Source: Dendrocalamus latiflorus (Eukaryota; Streptophyta; Magnoliopsida; Poales; Poaceae). Taken from it: a stretch of DNA of 64,000 bases. Under the pieces are notes generated by a model. The model ran no database searches and was not told the origin of the DNA. It saw only the letters and a program-made list of their open reading frames with translations. Shown here one piece after another: positions 44,206-52,722 of this stretch. The DNA is taken from the NCBI GenBank assembly GCA_017311315.1, contig CM029609.1, positions 39,678,744-39,742,743 of the forward strand. The letters run 5' to 3'. The translations under genes and the position numbers were made by a program. How positions within the stretch are numbered: position 1 is the stretch's first letter; each line of letters begins with the position of its first letter.

Positions 44206-45290
44206 AAGGGGTCGGTGCGTGCTTGCTTCGTCCACCGAGTTACCAGCAGGGTGGCGGCGGTCGCACACTCCATATCAAAGGACATGAAGTATGATTATGT
44301 TCCCATGTAAAATTTTATCATTGCCACATACATACTGATGGTGCTAATTGCAACACAGGTTCTCTAACCTTTCCATTCACATTGGGTGCTGGTGCGGTGG
44401 ATTACCGCTAGACAGGTAATTATTTCTTACTACGACCAGAGTGCAATGTGCCCCTGCAGTATGTAGAAGAGAGTTATTCTGTTGTACCATGCTAAGATCT
44501 TATGTTTCTTATCCATCACTCCGTGATGTATCATCTGTTTAGTGATCTTTTTGAGAATGTCCGTTATTTCCCATCAGAAGATATTCTGTTTAGTTTTGCT
44601 GATTCTTTTGTTCAAACAGGAGTTGATGGTATATCTGGCTGCCTTACTAATTTGGTGGTGATTACACGTTATCTGCAGAGCTGGGATTGTACAGGTCATT
44701 TTCAGATAGATTTCTTAAATTTCTGGAAGTTTTCCATTAGGTCAGCTTTTTTCTTTTAAAAAAAGAGAAGCCATTTCTTCTTTTTTATTCAAAATGAGAA
44801 GCTATTTCGTAACTTATTACTTCAACTGGCCGCATGGAATGCCTACTCTCAGTATTGCAAATCTGTGGCATGAAACTGCCACTGCCGCGGCCATTCCTGT
44901 CTTCAGAAATTTGACAATCTCAGTGGTGGATTATGTCCAAGTGGTGAACTATTGCTTGCTAAATGTGATGGATCCTTACCAGTGATGATGACTTCAATGT
45001 GGTTTCATTGCCGGCATGATATTTAACATGGATGATGCGCAGCATTGCAGCCAAGCCGTCTGTGTTGTTGCAATTTTTTTGTGATGTACATGTCGCTTCA
45101 ATGCTTTGGTCACTTGTATTATGTATGGAGGAATAATTTTCATAGCATCTCTACATATGAAATTGTCGATTCTGGTTATTTTTTTAGTGCTCTAAATGTT
45201 CAAAGAATTTTGGCCAACATGTAGCAAGTCATCACGTTGGTGAATGGGTTCTTTTCGGTTATAGTTTATAGATTTTGGTTTTAGTGTGAG
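44206..45290. other. Unassigned interior of the Helitron-like element
   Basis: Exon-like pieces without a recognised parent occur here: 44360-44417 has an ACACAG acceptor and CAG|GTAATT donor, and an open stretch lies at 44794-44985. Poly-T and A/T tracts are common. Further captured fragments may be present but I could not identify them. Confidence 0.4.
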
Positions 45291-45334
45291 CGCTCGTATG
45301 AACGAATTAAAAACCGATGTGAGCCCATGTATGT

Positions 45335-45515
45335 GGTCAGAAGGGGCTTCGACCATGGTGAAACTCGTGCACCTTGGTCGGAAGTGGCTTCGACCACGAC
45401 GAAAAGTGTTGTATGTAGTCGGGAAGGGCTTTGACCAGCGCGAAACTCGGTGCACATGGTCGGAAGTGGCTTCGACCACGACGAAAAGTGTTGTATGTGG
45501 TCGGGAAGGTGTTTA
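45335..45515. repeat. 41-bp tandem repeat arranged as 82-bp dimers
   Basis: Monomers of 40-42 bp start at about 45335, 45376, 45418, 45458 and 45499. Alternate monomers are more alike: ggtcggaagtggcttcgacc recurs exactly at 45376 and 45458, giving an 82-bp higher-order unit. Each monomer contains an imperfect palindrome GGTCGGAAG...CTTCGACC. Confidence 0.85.
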
Positions 45516-45717
45516 AATCACGTGATAAACGGTCGTAGCTTCTGTTAACCGGTCGTATGGTCTCGCGAAGCGGTCGCAAGGCCTGGGAATCGGTCGTAGG
45601 CTTTTGAGCATTGCGTGTTGGGTGGTTCCGACCGGTCACGTATTTATGTGACATTCATTTTGTGACAAAAATATTTGGTTATACAATATATGAGACGCGG
45701 GGCGCGGCGGGGCGGAC

Positions 45718-46049
45718 GAGACAGACGCGGCGGACCCGCGTCCGCGCGGTGCGGGGCGCGCACGCGGTGGACGCGGCGGGGCGGACGCGGCGCGGCGGTG
45801 CGGTCGAGACGCGGCGGACCCGCGTCCACATGGTGCGGGGCGCGCACGCAGTGGACGCGGGGCGCGGCGGGGCGGACGAGACGGACGCGGCGGACCCGCC
45901 TCCGCGCGGTGCGGGGCGCGCACGCGGTGGACGCGGCGCGGCGGCGCGGTGCAGCGGGCCGGACGAGACGGACGCGGCGGACCCGCGTCCACATGGTGCG
46001 GGGCGCGCACGCAGTGGACGCGGCGCGGCGGCGCGGTGCGGCGGGGAGG
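45718..46049. repeat. GC-rich ABAB higher-order tandem array
   Basis: Four units start with gagacR(gac)gcggcggaccc at 45718, 45806, 45878 and 45965. Units 1 and 3 carry a 'ccgcgcggtgcgggg...cgcggtggac' core; units 2 and 4 carry 'ccacatggtgcgggg...cgcagtggac'. It is thus an A-B-A-B arrangement with dimer spacing of about 160 bp. It lies about 150 bp inside the 3' end of the Helitron-like element. Multiple frames stay open on both strands from composition alone. Confidence 0.9.
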
Positions 46050-46202
46050 AACCCAATTACCCAAACAAAACATATATGGCCATTAAAAAATTGGCTTTGA
46101 AAGCAGGGAACAAAACATGTATGGCCATTCAAAAATTCGTTTGGTTGATTTCGTGTGCATCCTTAAAATGTCGCCGTGGCGTTAGCATGGACACTATACT
46201 AG

Positions 46203-46960
46203 TTGGTTTAAATGTCGTGCTATCCACGAAGTGAACAATGATAAGATTGTCTGGCTGGGCATTTTCCCTTTGGGAAAAAATCATCAGTTTGATAGATTGT
46301 GCAATTTTTTTGACGACCGTGGTGTACTGTGGCTGATTGCCATGATGATGCGTGGTGGGACTTACATTTTACGAGAGCATTTGGAGTCGTGGAAATGCAA
46401 GATTTTGAGGAGTTAATGCGTTCCCCTTAACACAATTCAGCTCAATTCTGAACCTGATAGGGTCCGTTGGGCCCTAGAAAAACCAGGGGCTGAGTATTAG
46501 AAAAACCAGGGGCTGTGAGCATCCCTTTGAAAGATAGAATCTTTCTGTGGCAAGTGTTCCAAGATAAAAATCCAATATACAAGATAGATATCTTATTTTA
46601 AAGTGTTGTGGTTTTTAGATTTTGGCTGAAATGATATTGTAACAACTGTTAAATTTTTTTAAAGGTATTCAATTAAGAAACACCGTTATATCTCTACGGA
46701 TAATGTAAAGGAAAAATAAAAAAATAAAAAGAAAGAAAGAAAGAAAGAAAGAAGAAACCATGTTAAAAAAGTAACGTGTTCCAAACGAGAAGCTAGAAGC
46801 CTTCATTTTTTTAGAACCGGACCAAAATCTTTGTGTGGCAAGTGTTCCAAGATAAAATCCAATCTGCCTCACAGTTAAACAGGGGACAGTTGCAAGGAGA
46901 TTGAAATATTCATTGTGTGATTTGTGGGGGAGATTGAGACTGCAGACCATATTCTTTTTC
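46203..46960 (+). pseudogene. LINE (L1-type) pol fragment, right half
   Basis: It resumes the LINE exactly where 38507 stops (tggtttaaa then CRAIHEVNNDKIVW in frame) and continues in shifting frames with FGVVEMQDFEELMRS, IPLKDRIFLWQVFQDK and a zf-RVT-like DLWGRLRLQTIFF end. A 35-bp segment (aatctttctgtggcaagtgttcc...) occurs at 46538-46573 and again at 46826-46860 around about 250 bp of unrelated DNA that includes a (GAAA)n run at 46727-46752: a local duplication or secondary insertion. The LINE 3' end was not defined. Confidence 0.75.
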
Positions 46961-47263
46961 TCTTAATTGCATTTTATTTTGTGAGGTGTAAAAATTATCT
47001 ATCCGGATCCCTCGTATAGAACCGTATCTCGTCCAGTTAATGTAAAGCAGTGAAAATGCAGATTTCTTTCCTACTACACTACTACTACATCTTGGAAGTA
47101 AATAAATGCCTTCGCTTCCGTTTCCATTATCATTGATCGATTCTTTCCTACTACGCTACTACTATATTTGGCACTAATAAATATATTTTTAATGGTGCTT
47201 ATCCAACTTGTTAATTCGTAAATTCTAATAGAAATGTGTGAGAACATTTGACCCTTGAGGCGC
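46961..47263. promoter_or_regulatory. Upstream region of the plantacyanin gene
   Basis: AT-rich DNA with a near-duplicate 'gattctttcctactac..ctactacta' at 47065 and 47140. A W-box-like TTGACC lies at 47248-47253, just before the TATA box. I saw no clear GTAC copper-response cluster. Confidence 0.4.
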
Positions 47264-47270
47264 CTATAAA
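47264..47270 (+). promoter_or_regulatory. TATA box of the plantacyanin gene
   Basis: CTATAAA lies 117 bp upstream of the start codon in a GC-flanked context (GGCGCCTATAAAGGAAGG). A transcription start about 30 bp downstream would give a 5' UTR of about 90 bp. Confidence 0.7.
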
Positions 47271-47386
47271 GGAAGGAGTTCCCTCCCTCACCAACGCAAA
47301 CCGTCACAAGGTTGAGCAGTCACTTCATCAGTTGATTCATTTGTTCTTGTGAGCTTTAGTAGTGGTAAGAACAAAGATCAGCGACG

Positions 47387-47854
47387 ATGGCAATGGCGCA
47401 GGGAAGAAGCATCCATAGCAGCATTGCCCCCGTTGTTCTTGGGCTGGTGCTGGCTCTAAGCTGCGCGACGACCCTCGTCGGCGGCGAGCAGACGGAGTGG
47501 CTCGTCGGCGACAACAAGGGCTGGACCTTCGGCGTCGCCGGCTGGGAGAACGGCAAGGCCTTCTCGGCCGGCGATGTGCTCGGTGAGTAACTGATGATGC
47601 TAAACGATCGATGGGTTGACGGTAGATCTGACTAATTCAATGCGATCGATGCAGTGTTCAAGTACGACCCGGAGATGCACGACGTGGTGGCGGTGGACGA
47701 AGCCGGGTACAACTCGTGCAACGCGGCCGCCGGCGCCAATACCTACACCTCCGGCAACGACAAAATCACCCTCTCCGCCGGCAATGCCTTCTTCATCTGC
47801 GGCTTCCCCGGCCATTGCGAGCAAGGCATGAAGATCGCCGTCACCGCCAAATAG
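47387..47854 (+). CDS. Plantacyanin / basic blue copper protein
   Basis: Two exons, 47387-47582 and 47655-47854 (72-bp GT-AG intron, phase 1), code 131 aa, the usual plantacyanin size. Residues 1 to about 33 are a signal peptide with hydrophobic core APVVLGLVLALSCA. The mature part starts near EQTEWLVGDNKGW. Type I copper ligands are His74 (MHDVV), Cys114, His119 and Met124 (CGFPGHCEQGM), and Cys87-Cys120 should form the conserved disulfide. There is no GPI tail and no Pro-rich stalk, so it is a secreted plantacyanin rather than a uclacyanin or ENOD-like protein. Such proteins are secreted electron-transfer proteins linked to cell walls, pollen tubes and copper balance. Known plantacyanins are miR408 targets near the start codon; here the site looks decayed. 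TATA box at 47264. The gene appears intact. Confidence 0.92.
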
Positions 47855-48361
47855 ATAATCCATCCATAGGCCCGGTTATGTACCCTATCTGTTTCTGATT
47901 TTCTTTCCCCGAGTCAGGGAAGAATGTCCAAATAATGTGCTTTTGTCCCATATTTCGTAACGAAATGTCCAAAATTAATGTCGAATGAATCTTTGTGTAG
48001 TTAGAGAATAGGGTTGTATCGCCCTGGTCAATTAGGACTTAACTTTATGCATCATTGAACCGAATCCCCTCATACAACCATATGTTATATGAGAAGGGCC
48101 TAGCTCAGTAAGTTAGCGAGTTCCGATATTGACTCCTCAGGTTATAAGTTAAACTTCGTGCTAGGGTTAGAGAGTGTGATCGCATGTATTGGATTAAATC
48201 ATGGATGGTAACCGCTCCCAAATCCAATGGTGAGTCCCTGGGCACGTTTTACTCTATGTTAGGGGTTGAGTGGTTGGGAGCCCGGCTCATCGAGAGGGTT
48301 AGTGATAGGGCAAATTTTCTAAAAAGCTTTGTTATGATCATTTTAGTCACACACCTGAGAG
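47855..48361. other. Plantacyanin 3' UTR and intergenic DNA
   Basis: The 3' UTR probably ends near 47990, with AATAAT at 47932 and AATGAAT around 47983. The rest (to 48361) has no coding signal. It includes the hAT target site ACCATGTA at 48362. Confidence 0.5.
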
Positions 48362-48639
48362 ACCATGTACAGTGGCGGATCTAGGATTTCGCCACGCGCC
48401 GGGCTGAATACTAAAAGGCTAACAGCCTAAAAGTAATGCTAATTTTTACCCACACAACAGCGTAACAAAAGTATGTCGCAAATGTATCATTGACATGAAA
48501 TTTTAGCTCAATGCTTCAACATACAACGTAATAAGAGAAATGCTAATGAGATTAACTGAAATCAGATCTATTTTCATGGCTAATTAATCTATTGATGAAC
48601 CATGTGGAAGTAATCACATGTGGATGATGCGTAATTGAC

Positions 48640-50457
48640 ATTGGTTTAGTTTAGTCGAGTTTGGTTTGAGTGGTTTGGACCATGTCGTTGCGTGGTGCGA
48701 CGGACTCGGTCAGGTTTGGTCATTCCTGGTCGTATGGGATTAGGTTGCATATTCAGATGATTCGACAGGTTTGGACTTTGGCATGAGTAAGTATGATGTG
48801 CTATTTACGCTTTCATGTATCGAGCGGTGCTATTTGATGTGTTTCTTGTCCGTGTGGCTGCAGAACATCGAGGCGGAGTCGTGGCAAGACACGGTGGACC
48901 GGACTAGGCGCAGGTGGCGCTGAGGTCAGAACGGTCAGGATGTGTCGAAGACGACGTGGACTCGAGGTGGTTGCGAGGCGTGCGAGGCAAGGAGCGCGGA
49001 AGCTTCCCGGAAGGTGCAGGAGGGGCGAAACGGGAATTTCGCAAGACTGCACAAGCGGGAGCGGGCTCCGTTGGATTTAGCGGGCGTAACGGGCGGAGAC
49101 CCGTTAGCCATGAGGCTATAAATAGGATTGAGGGGCTGCATGCCCACTTGAGCATTTTGGAGGGAATTGGGGTTAGCTCTAGTCAAAAGAGGCTTTAGGA
49201 GTTGGTTTTCCTTTAGTCTTTAGTGGTTGGAGAGGCAGAGTTTGGTGCTCCCTCTGTCCCCTACGATGTCTTTTAGGTGGTAGAACAGAGTGTGGTTTAT
49301 CCCTTCAAGCATTCATGGTTGAGGTGGAGAGAAGGAGAGGGAGAGGATGAGTTGAGAGTCATGTAATCATTCCTGGTGCTAATGTACATGCGTATCGTGA
49401 CTCCTTTGTGTTCCATTTGATCCAAGAAATGGAATCTCTGAAGTTATTTTCTGTTCTTGGTCTCAGTTCTTCGATGCCCTCTTTCTGTGATTTGTGACTT
49501 TTTGATTTTCGAGTTCTTGCTTGCTGGGAAGTGCCAAAATGGGTTGCTCTGTGATGGGTTAGTGCTTAAAGATCATTTGATCGAGTTTCCCTAGAGCAAA
49601 CTTCATTTAATCCTCAATTCTCAATTTTGGCCTTCTCTGTTCGTCAATTGCAATTTCTAGGGTTTTATTGAATTCTTGTTCCACTTGGCAAAATGGCTTG
49701 AAACTTGGTTTCTAGAACCCTGAGACTATCAATTAGTCTTCCTCAAAGTTTCATTGCCAGAGGATCAAGGATTTGTGAGATATTTATATTTTGGTTTCTT
49801 TCCTGAAGCTTGTCAAGTTTTTCTAGGTTTTGAGTTAACTCTTGATTCCCTTCTTGGCTTGAGCTGATATCCGGTCTGGGAGGTCCCCTCACTATTGCTA
49901 ATATATCCCCAGAGTTTCAGTGCCAAAGGATCAAGGGTTTGGGAGGAATTGATTTTCTTGTGTTGCCTCTGTATTTTCAGGTTATTGGGTATAATCTGAA
50001 TTTTGTGGTGTTAAGTTGGTTTCCCTTGCCTCCCTTTCCTCCCTTGCTATTTAGGTTATTGTTGTGTAGCTCTGGAGTGAAAAAGTTGGGTTCAAAGGCC
50101 TCAATTCTTCAGTTTTGGAAGTTCTGAAACTATTTACTGTGTGCTGAAATCTGCAGTGTTTTGTGCTGAAAACAGCAGCTACTTCTTGCTGAAAACAGCA
50201 GCTCTGTTTGCTGAAAAACTGCAGCTATTCTTGCTGAAAACAGCAGCTCAGTTTGCTGAAAATCTGCAGCTCTTTTTGCTGAAAATCAGCAGCCCTTCTT
50301 GCTGAAAACTGCATGTTGTTTACTGCCTTTATCCCTCTTTTTGTGCTTCTCTGGGTTGTTGTTCTTCTCTGAACTTTTCTGAGGTTTTCGCGAATTCTTG
50401 GGGGCGATTTTGAAGCGAGCGACATTCACCCCCCTCTGTCGCCATTTCGGTCCTACA
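48640..50457 (+). repeat. Copia 5' LTR (left border approximate)
   Basis: The right border is set by CTACA at 50457, directly before a PBS. A promoter-like GGCTATAAATAGG lies at 49111-49123. The segment downstream of it is pyrimidine-rich and leads into a 23-bp minisatellite. The left border could not be fixed, because no clear TG start matching the CTACA end was found; 48640 is an estimate. Confidence 0.5.
50142..50315. repeat. 23-bp minisatellite TGCTGAAAACAGCAGCTNNTTCT, eight copies
   Basis: About eight units of 22-23 bp each carry the imperfect palindrome TGCTGAAAACAGCA, varying as aaatctgca, aacagcag, aaactgcag and aaatcagcag. It lies in the Copia LTR about 140 bp before the PBS. Confidence 0.9.
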
Positions 50458-50459
50458 AT

Positions 50460-50471
50460 TGGTATCAGAGC
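50460..50471 (+). promoter_or_regulatory. Copia primer binding site (tRNA-iMet)
   Basis: TGGTATCAGAGC, the standard plant Copia PBS complementary to initiator methionine tRNA, lies three bases after the LTR end. Confidence 0.9.
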
Positions 50472-50513
50472 CGGTTAGCTCTAATTCATAGATCTTAACC
50501 GGTCTCAAGAGCC

Positions 50514-51373
50514 ATGGCGACGGACAAGTACTCGACCAAGCCGCCCGTGTTCGATGGCATCGATTACCCCTTCTGGAAGAGCCGAATGGAGACATACATC
50601 CAGGCCCAGGGGTATGCCATCTGGCGGAAGGTCAAGGTACGATTCGTTGTTCCTGCCGATGAGAACATCAATGCCGGGAACATGGCTTATGTTGAGGCGT
50701 ATGCAAAGGCAAGGAACATCATCATCCAGGGGTTGAGTCGTAGCGAGTTTGACCGTATATCTCACCTGTCGTCCGCCTACGACATCTGGGTGACCCTCGA
50801 CGCATACCATGAGGGCACCACCCAGATCAAGACGGTTCGACAGGACCAGTTCAAGCGCGAATACAACAAATTCGAGATGCTTGCTGGTGAGTCCCTGGAC
50901 GAGTGCTTTTCGTGATTTCACAAAATCTTGAGCAACCTCCGAGCGGTCGGTCTCACATACCCCGACTCAGACAACGCTCGTCAGATGCTCGCGGCACTCG
51001 ATCTGCGCGTGTGGGAGATGAAGGTGACCACCATCAAAGACACGACAGACCTCTCGACCCTGACTCTTGACGCGCTGTACTCGCGCCTCAAGACTCACGA
51101 GATTGACGTTGTCTCTCGTCGGTCGAAGTCACAGTCGATGGCTTTGGTCACCAATCCCAGTTCGGCTTCTGGTTTTTCCGCCGATTCGCTTTGTGGGTTC
51201 TCCCTAACTGCTCTATGTGACGTAACTGATGATCAGTTAGAGCAGCTAGAGGATGAACAGCTGGCCCTCCTAGCTCGGAAGTTCTCCCATGCTTACAAGA
51301 GGAGGAGGGACAGAAAGAGAGGCGGACCAGTCATCTGTTTCGAGTGTGGTGGCCCCAAGAATTCCGTGGGATG
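50514..51373 (+). pseudogene. Truncated SIRE-like Copia gag
   Basis: The frame starts 43 bp after the PBS (MATDKYSTKPPVFDGIDYPF) and reads as a UBN2-type Copia gag: FWKSRMETYIQAQGYAIW, GLSRSEFDRISHL, QFKREYNKFEMLAGESLDEC. A TGA at 50913-50915, likely a C-to-T change from an arginine codon, interrupts it. The same frame continues to 51373 (LDLRWEMKVTT-like block, then THEIDVVSRRSKSQSMALV). It breaks off within the zinc knuckle (CFECGG then unrelated residues) near 51355, the junction with hAT DNA. No pol follows. Confidence 0.9.
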
Positions 51374-51562
51374 ATCCTTGTGGGTTCACTAGTGCTGACA
51401 AATCATTTTCAGATATTTCAATCCCAAAACACACCCAGTGGATCAACGGCAGCACTATCAATCAAGGGCAGCTCCTAAATATCTTGAAGTGCATACTAGA
51501 AATTTAGAACCAGAAACATGAATCCTAGTAAAAACATGCAAAGTATACTTATAATTAATTAA

Positions 51563-51859
51563 GAGTAAAGTCCATTACCGGTCCTTAAACTTTTTATGCT
51601 GTCATCCCGGTCCATAGACTTTCAAAGTGTGTCATCCCGGTCCATAGACTTTCAAAGTGTGCCATTACTGTGGTAACAACCATGGACCGGGATGACACAG
51701 CATAAAAAGTTTAAGGACCGGGATGACACAGCCAAGACCCGTAACGGGCTAATTTTGAGACCCAAAGAGTGTTTAGGCACTGGGATGACACACTTTGAAA
51801 GTCTATGGACCGGGATGACACAGCATAAAAAGTTTAAGGACCGGTAATAGACTTTACTC
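51563..51859. mobile_element. MULE-type MITE (297 bp) with long inverted arms
   Basis: A 9-bp duplication ATTAATTAA flanks it (51554-51562 and 51860-51868). Ends GAGTAAAGTCCATTACCGGT and the complement of ACCGGTAATAGACTTTACTC match. The arms contain the repeated phrase ccggtccatagactttcaaagtg, tandem in the left arm. It lies inside the hAT element. Confidence 0.88.
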
Positions 51860-52099
51860 ATTAATTAAACCCAATCAAGAAGTTTATATGCACTGAGTCT
51901 GTCATAATCAGAGGAAAAACTGATAAATAAGTTTTCAAAAGACAAGAGCATCTCAATCAAATGGAACTATAATTGCAACATGACATCTGAAGCATCAACT
52001 GCATACAAAAAAAAAGATTGCACCATGAAGAGCACCTGAATCAAAGAGGAGGATCATATTCATATCAAAGAAGTCTGAATTCACTTGATGTTCATGCCG

Positions 52100-52420
52100 C
52101 CATCGAAGTTATACAGGGGAGAGGCATCGCCGGGGACAGGGGAGAGCCGAGAGCAGCCGCCGGATGTCGGGGAAGAGCTACCGCAAGGGAAGAGGCCAAG
52201 AGGGGACAAGCGTCGCCGGGGAGGAGGGGTTGGCCGGCACCGGGAGGCGGGGCAGGCCGGGAGGTGGGTGCCGACGCGCCGTAGCCCGTAGACCAGCAGG
52301 CACGAGCGGGAGGGGGCGACGCGCCGACGCCGGGAGGGGGGGTTGGCCGGCACTGGGAGGCGGGGCGGCGCCGAGAGGCTGAGATCCGAGATGAGGTGCG
52401 AGCAGCCCCGCAGCGCATGA
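52100..52420. repeat. GC-rich low-complexity part of the hAT element
   Basis: GGAGGxGGGG, GCCGGCACCGGGAGGCGGGGC and similar words recur; the phrase ggttggccggcac(c/t)gggaggcgggg occurs twice (about 52228 and 52342). Open frames here (for example 52018-52284) are compositional. Confidence 0.6.
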
Positions 52421-52722
52421 AATGGGCCGAGCCACGAAGCGAAGTGGGCCGCGCAGAGACAGTGGTGGACTGGTGGGAAATAGAAATATGTTATGGGCTA
52501 CTGGGTTACCTGGGCTAAATCCTAGAAATACTACCCTGGGCTGGGCTGAAAATACTTGGGCTATGCACTGCATATTTTTTCACGCCCCGGGCTAGAGCCT
52601 ACCTTGCCACGGACCCAATTCCACCCCTGACCATGTAGGTAGGTCTAAGTCAATTTGTGATAAATAATTAGCAGCCGGGTTGAGTTAAATATAAGGTTTT
52701 GCAATATCCTGAAAATTCAGGT

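Larger units (their letters stand above)
38508..46202 (+). mobile_element. Helitron-like element carrying fragments of at least five host genes
   Basis: The 7695-bp insertion splits a LINE; joining 38497 to 46203 restores an uninterrupted LINE reading frame. The 3' end reads CGCCGTGGCG (a short hairpin) followed by about 20 bases and CTAG, with T next in the host: the Helitron 3' signature. The restored target reads A|T, as Helitrons require. Inside, fragments of RanGAP, DRP2, HAK/KUP, SEC5 and PIP5K genes, with pieces of their introns, all lie in the same sense direction, typical of plant Helitrons. Against this, a TC 5' end was not found, and TTGGTTTAAA is present on both sides (38498-38507, 46203-46212), as if a 10-bp target duplication. 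A Pack-MULE lacking inverted repeats is the alternative. No Rep/helicase is present, so it is non-autonomous. Confidence 0.75.
48370..52629. mobile_element. 4.26-kb hAT element with internal Copia segment
   Basis: The element is flanked by a perfect 8-bp duplication ACCATGTA (48362-48369 and 52630-52637). The left end CAGTGGCGGATCTAGGAT and the complement of the right end (CAGGGGTGGAATTGGGTCCG) form an imperfect inverted repeat, the same family as the MITE at 9088-9404. No hAT transposase is visible. The interior holds a Copia LTR-PBS-gag segment (about 48640-51360), a MULE MITE (51563-51859) and a GC-rich part (52100-52400) rich in GCCGGG words. The Copia segment has no 3' half. Either it inserted and was then truncated, or it was captured by the hAT. 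Confidence 0.85.

Noticed and set aside
45611..46234. 207-codon plus-strand and 162-codon minus-strand frames
   Set aside because: They translate the GC-rich ABAB array; periodic sequence without stops, no homologue recognised.
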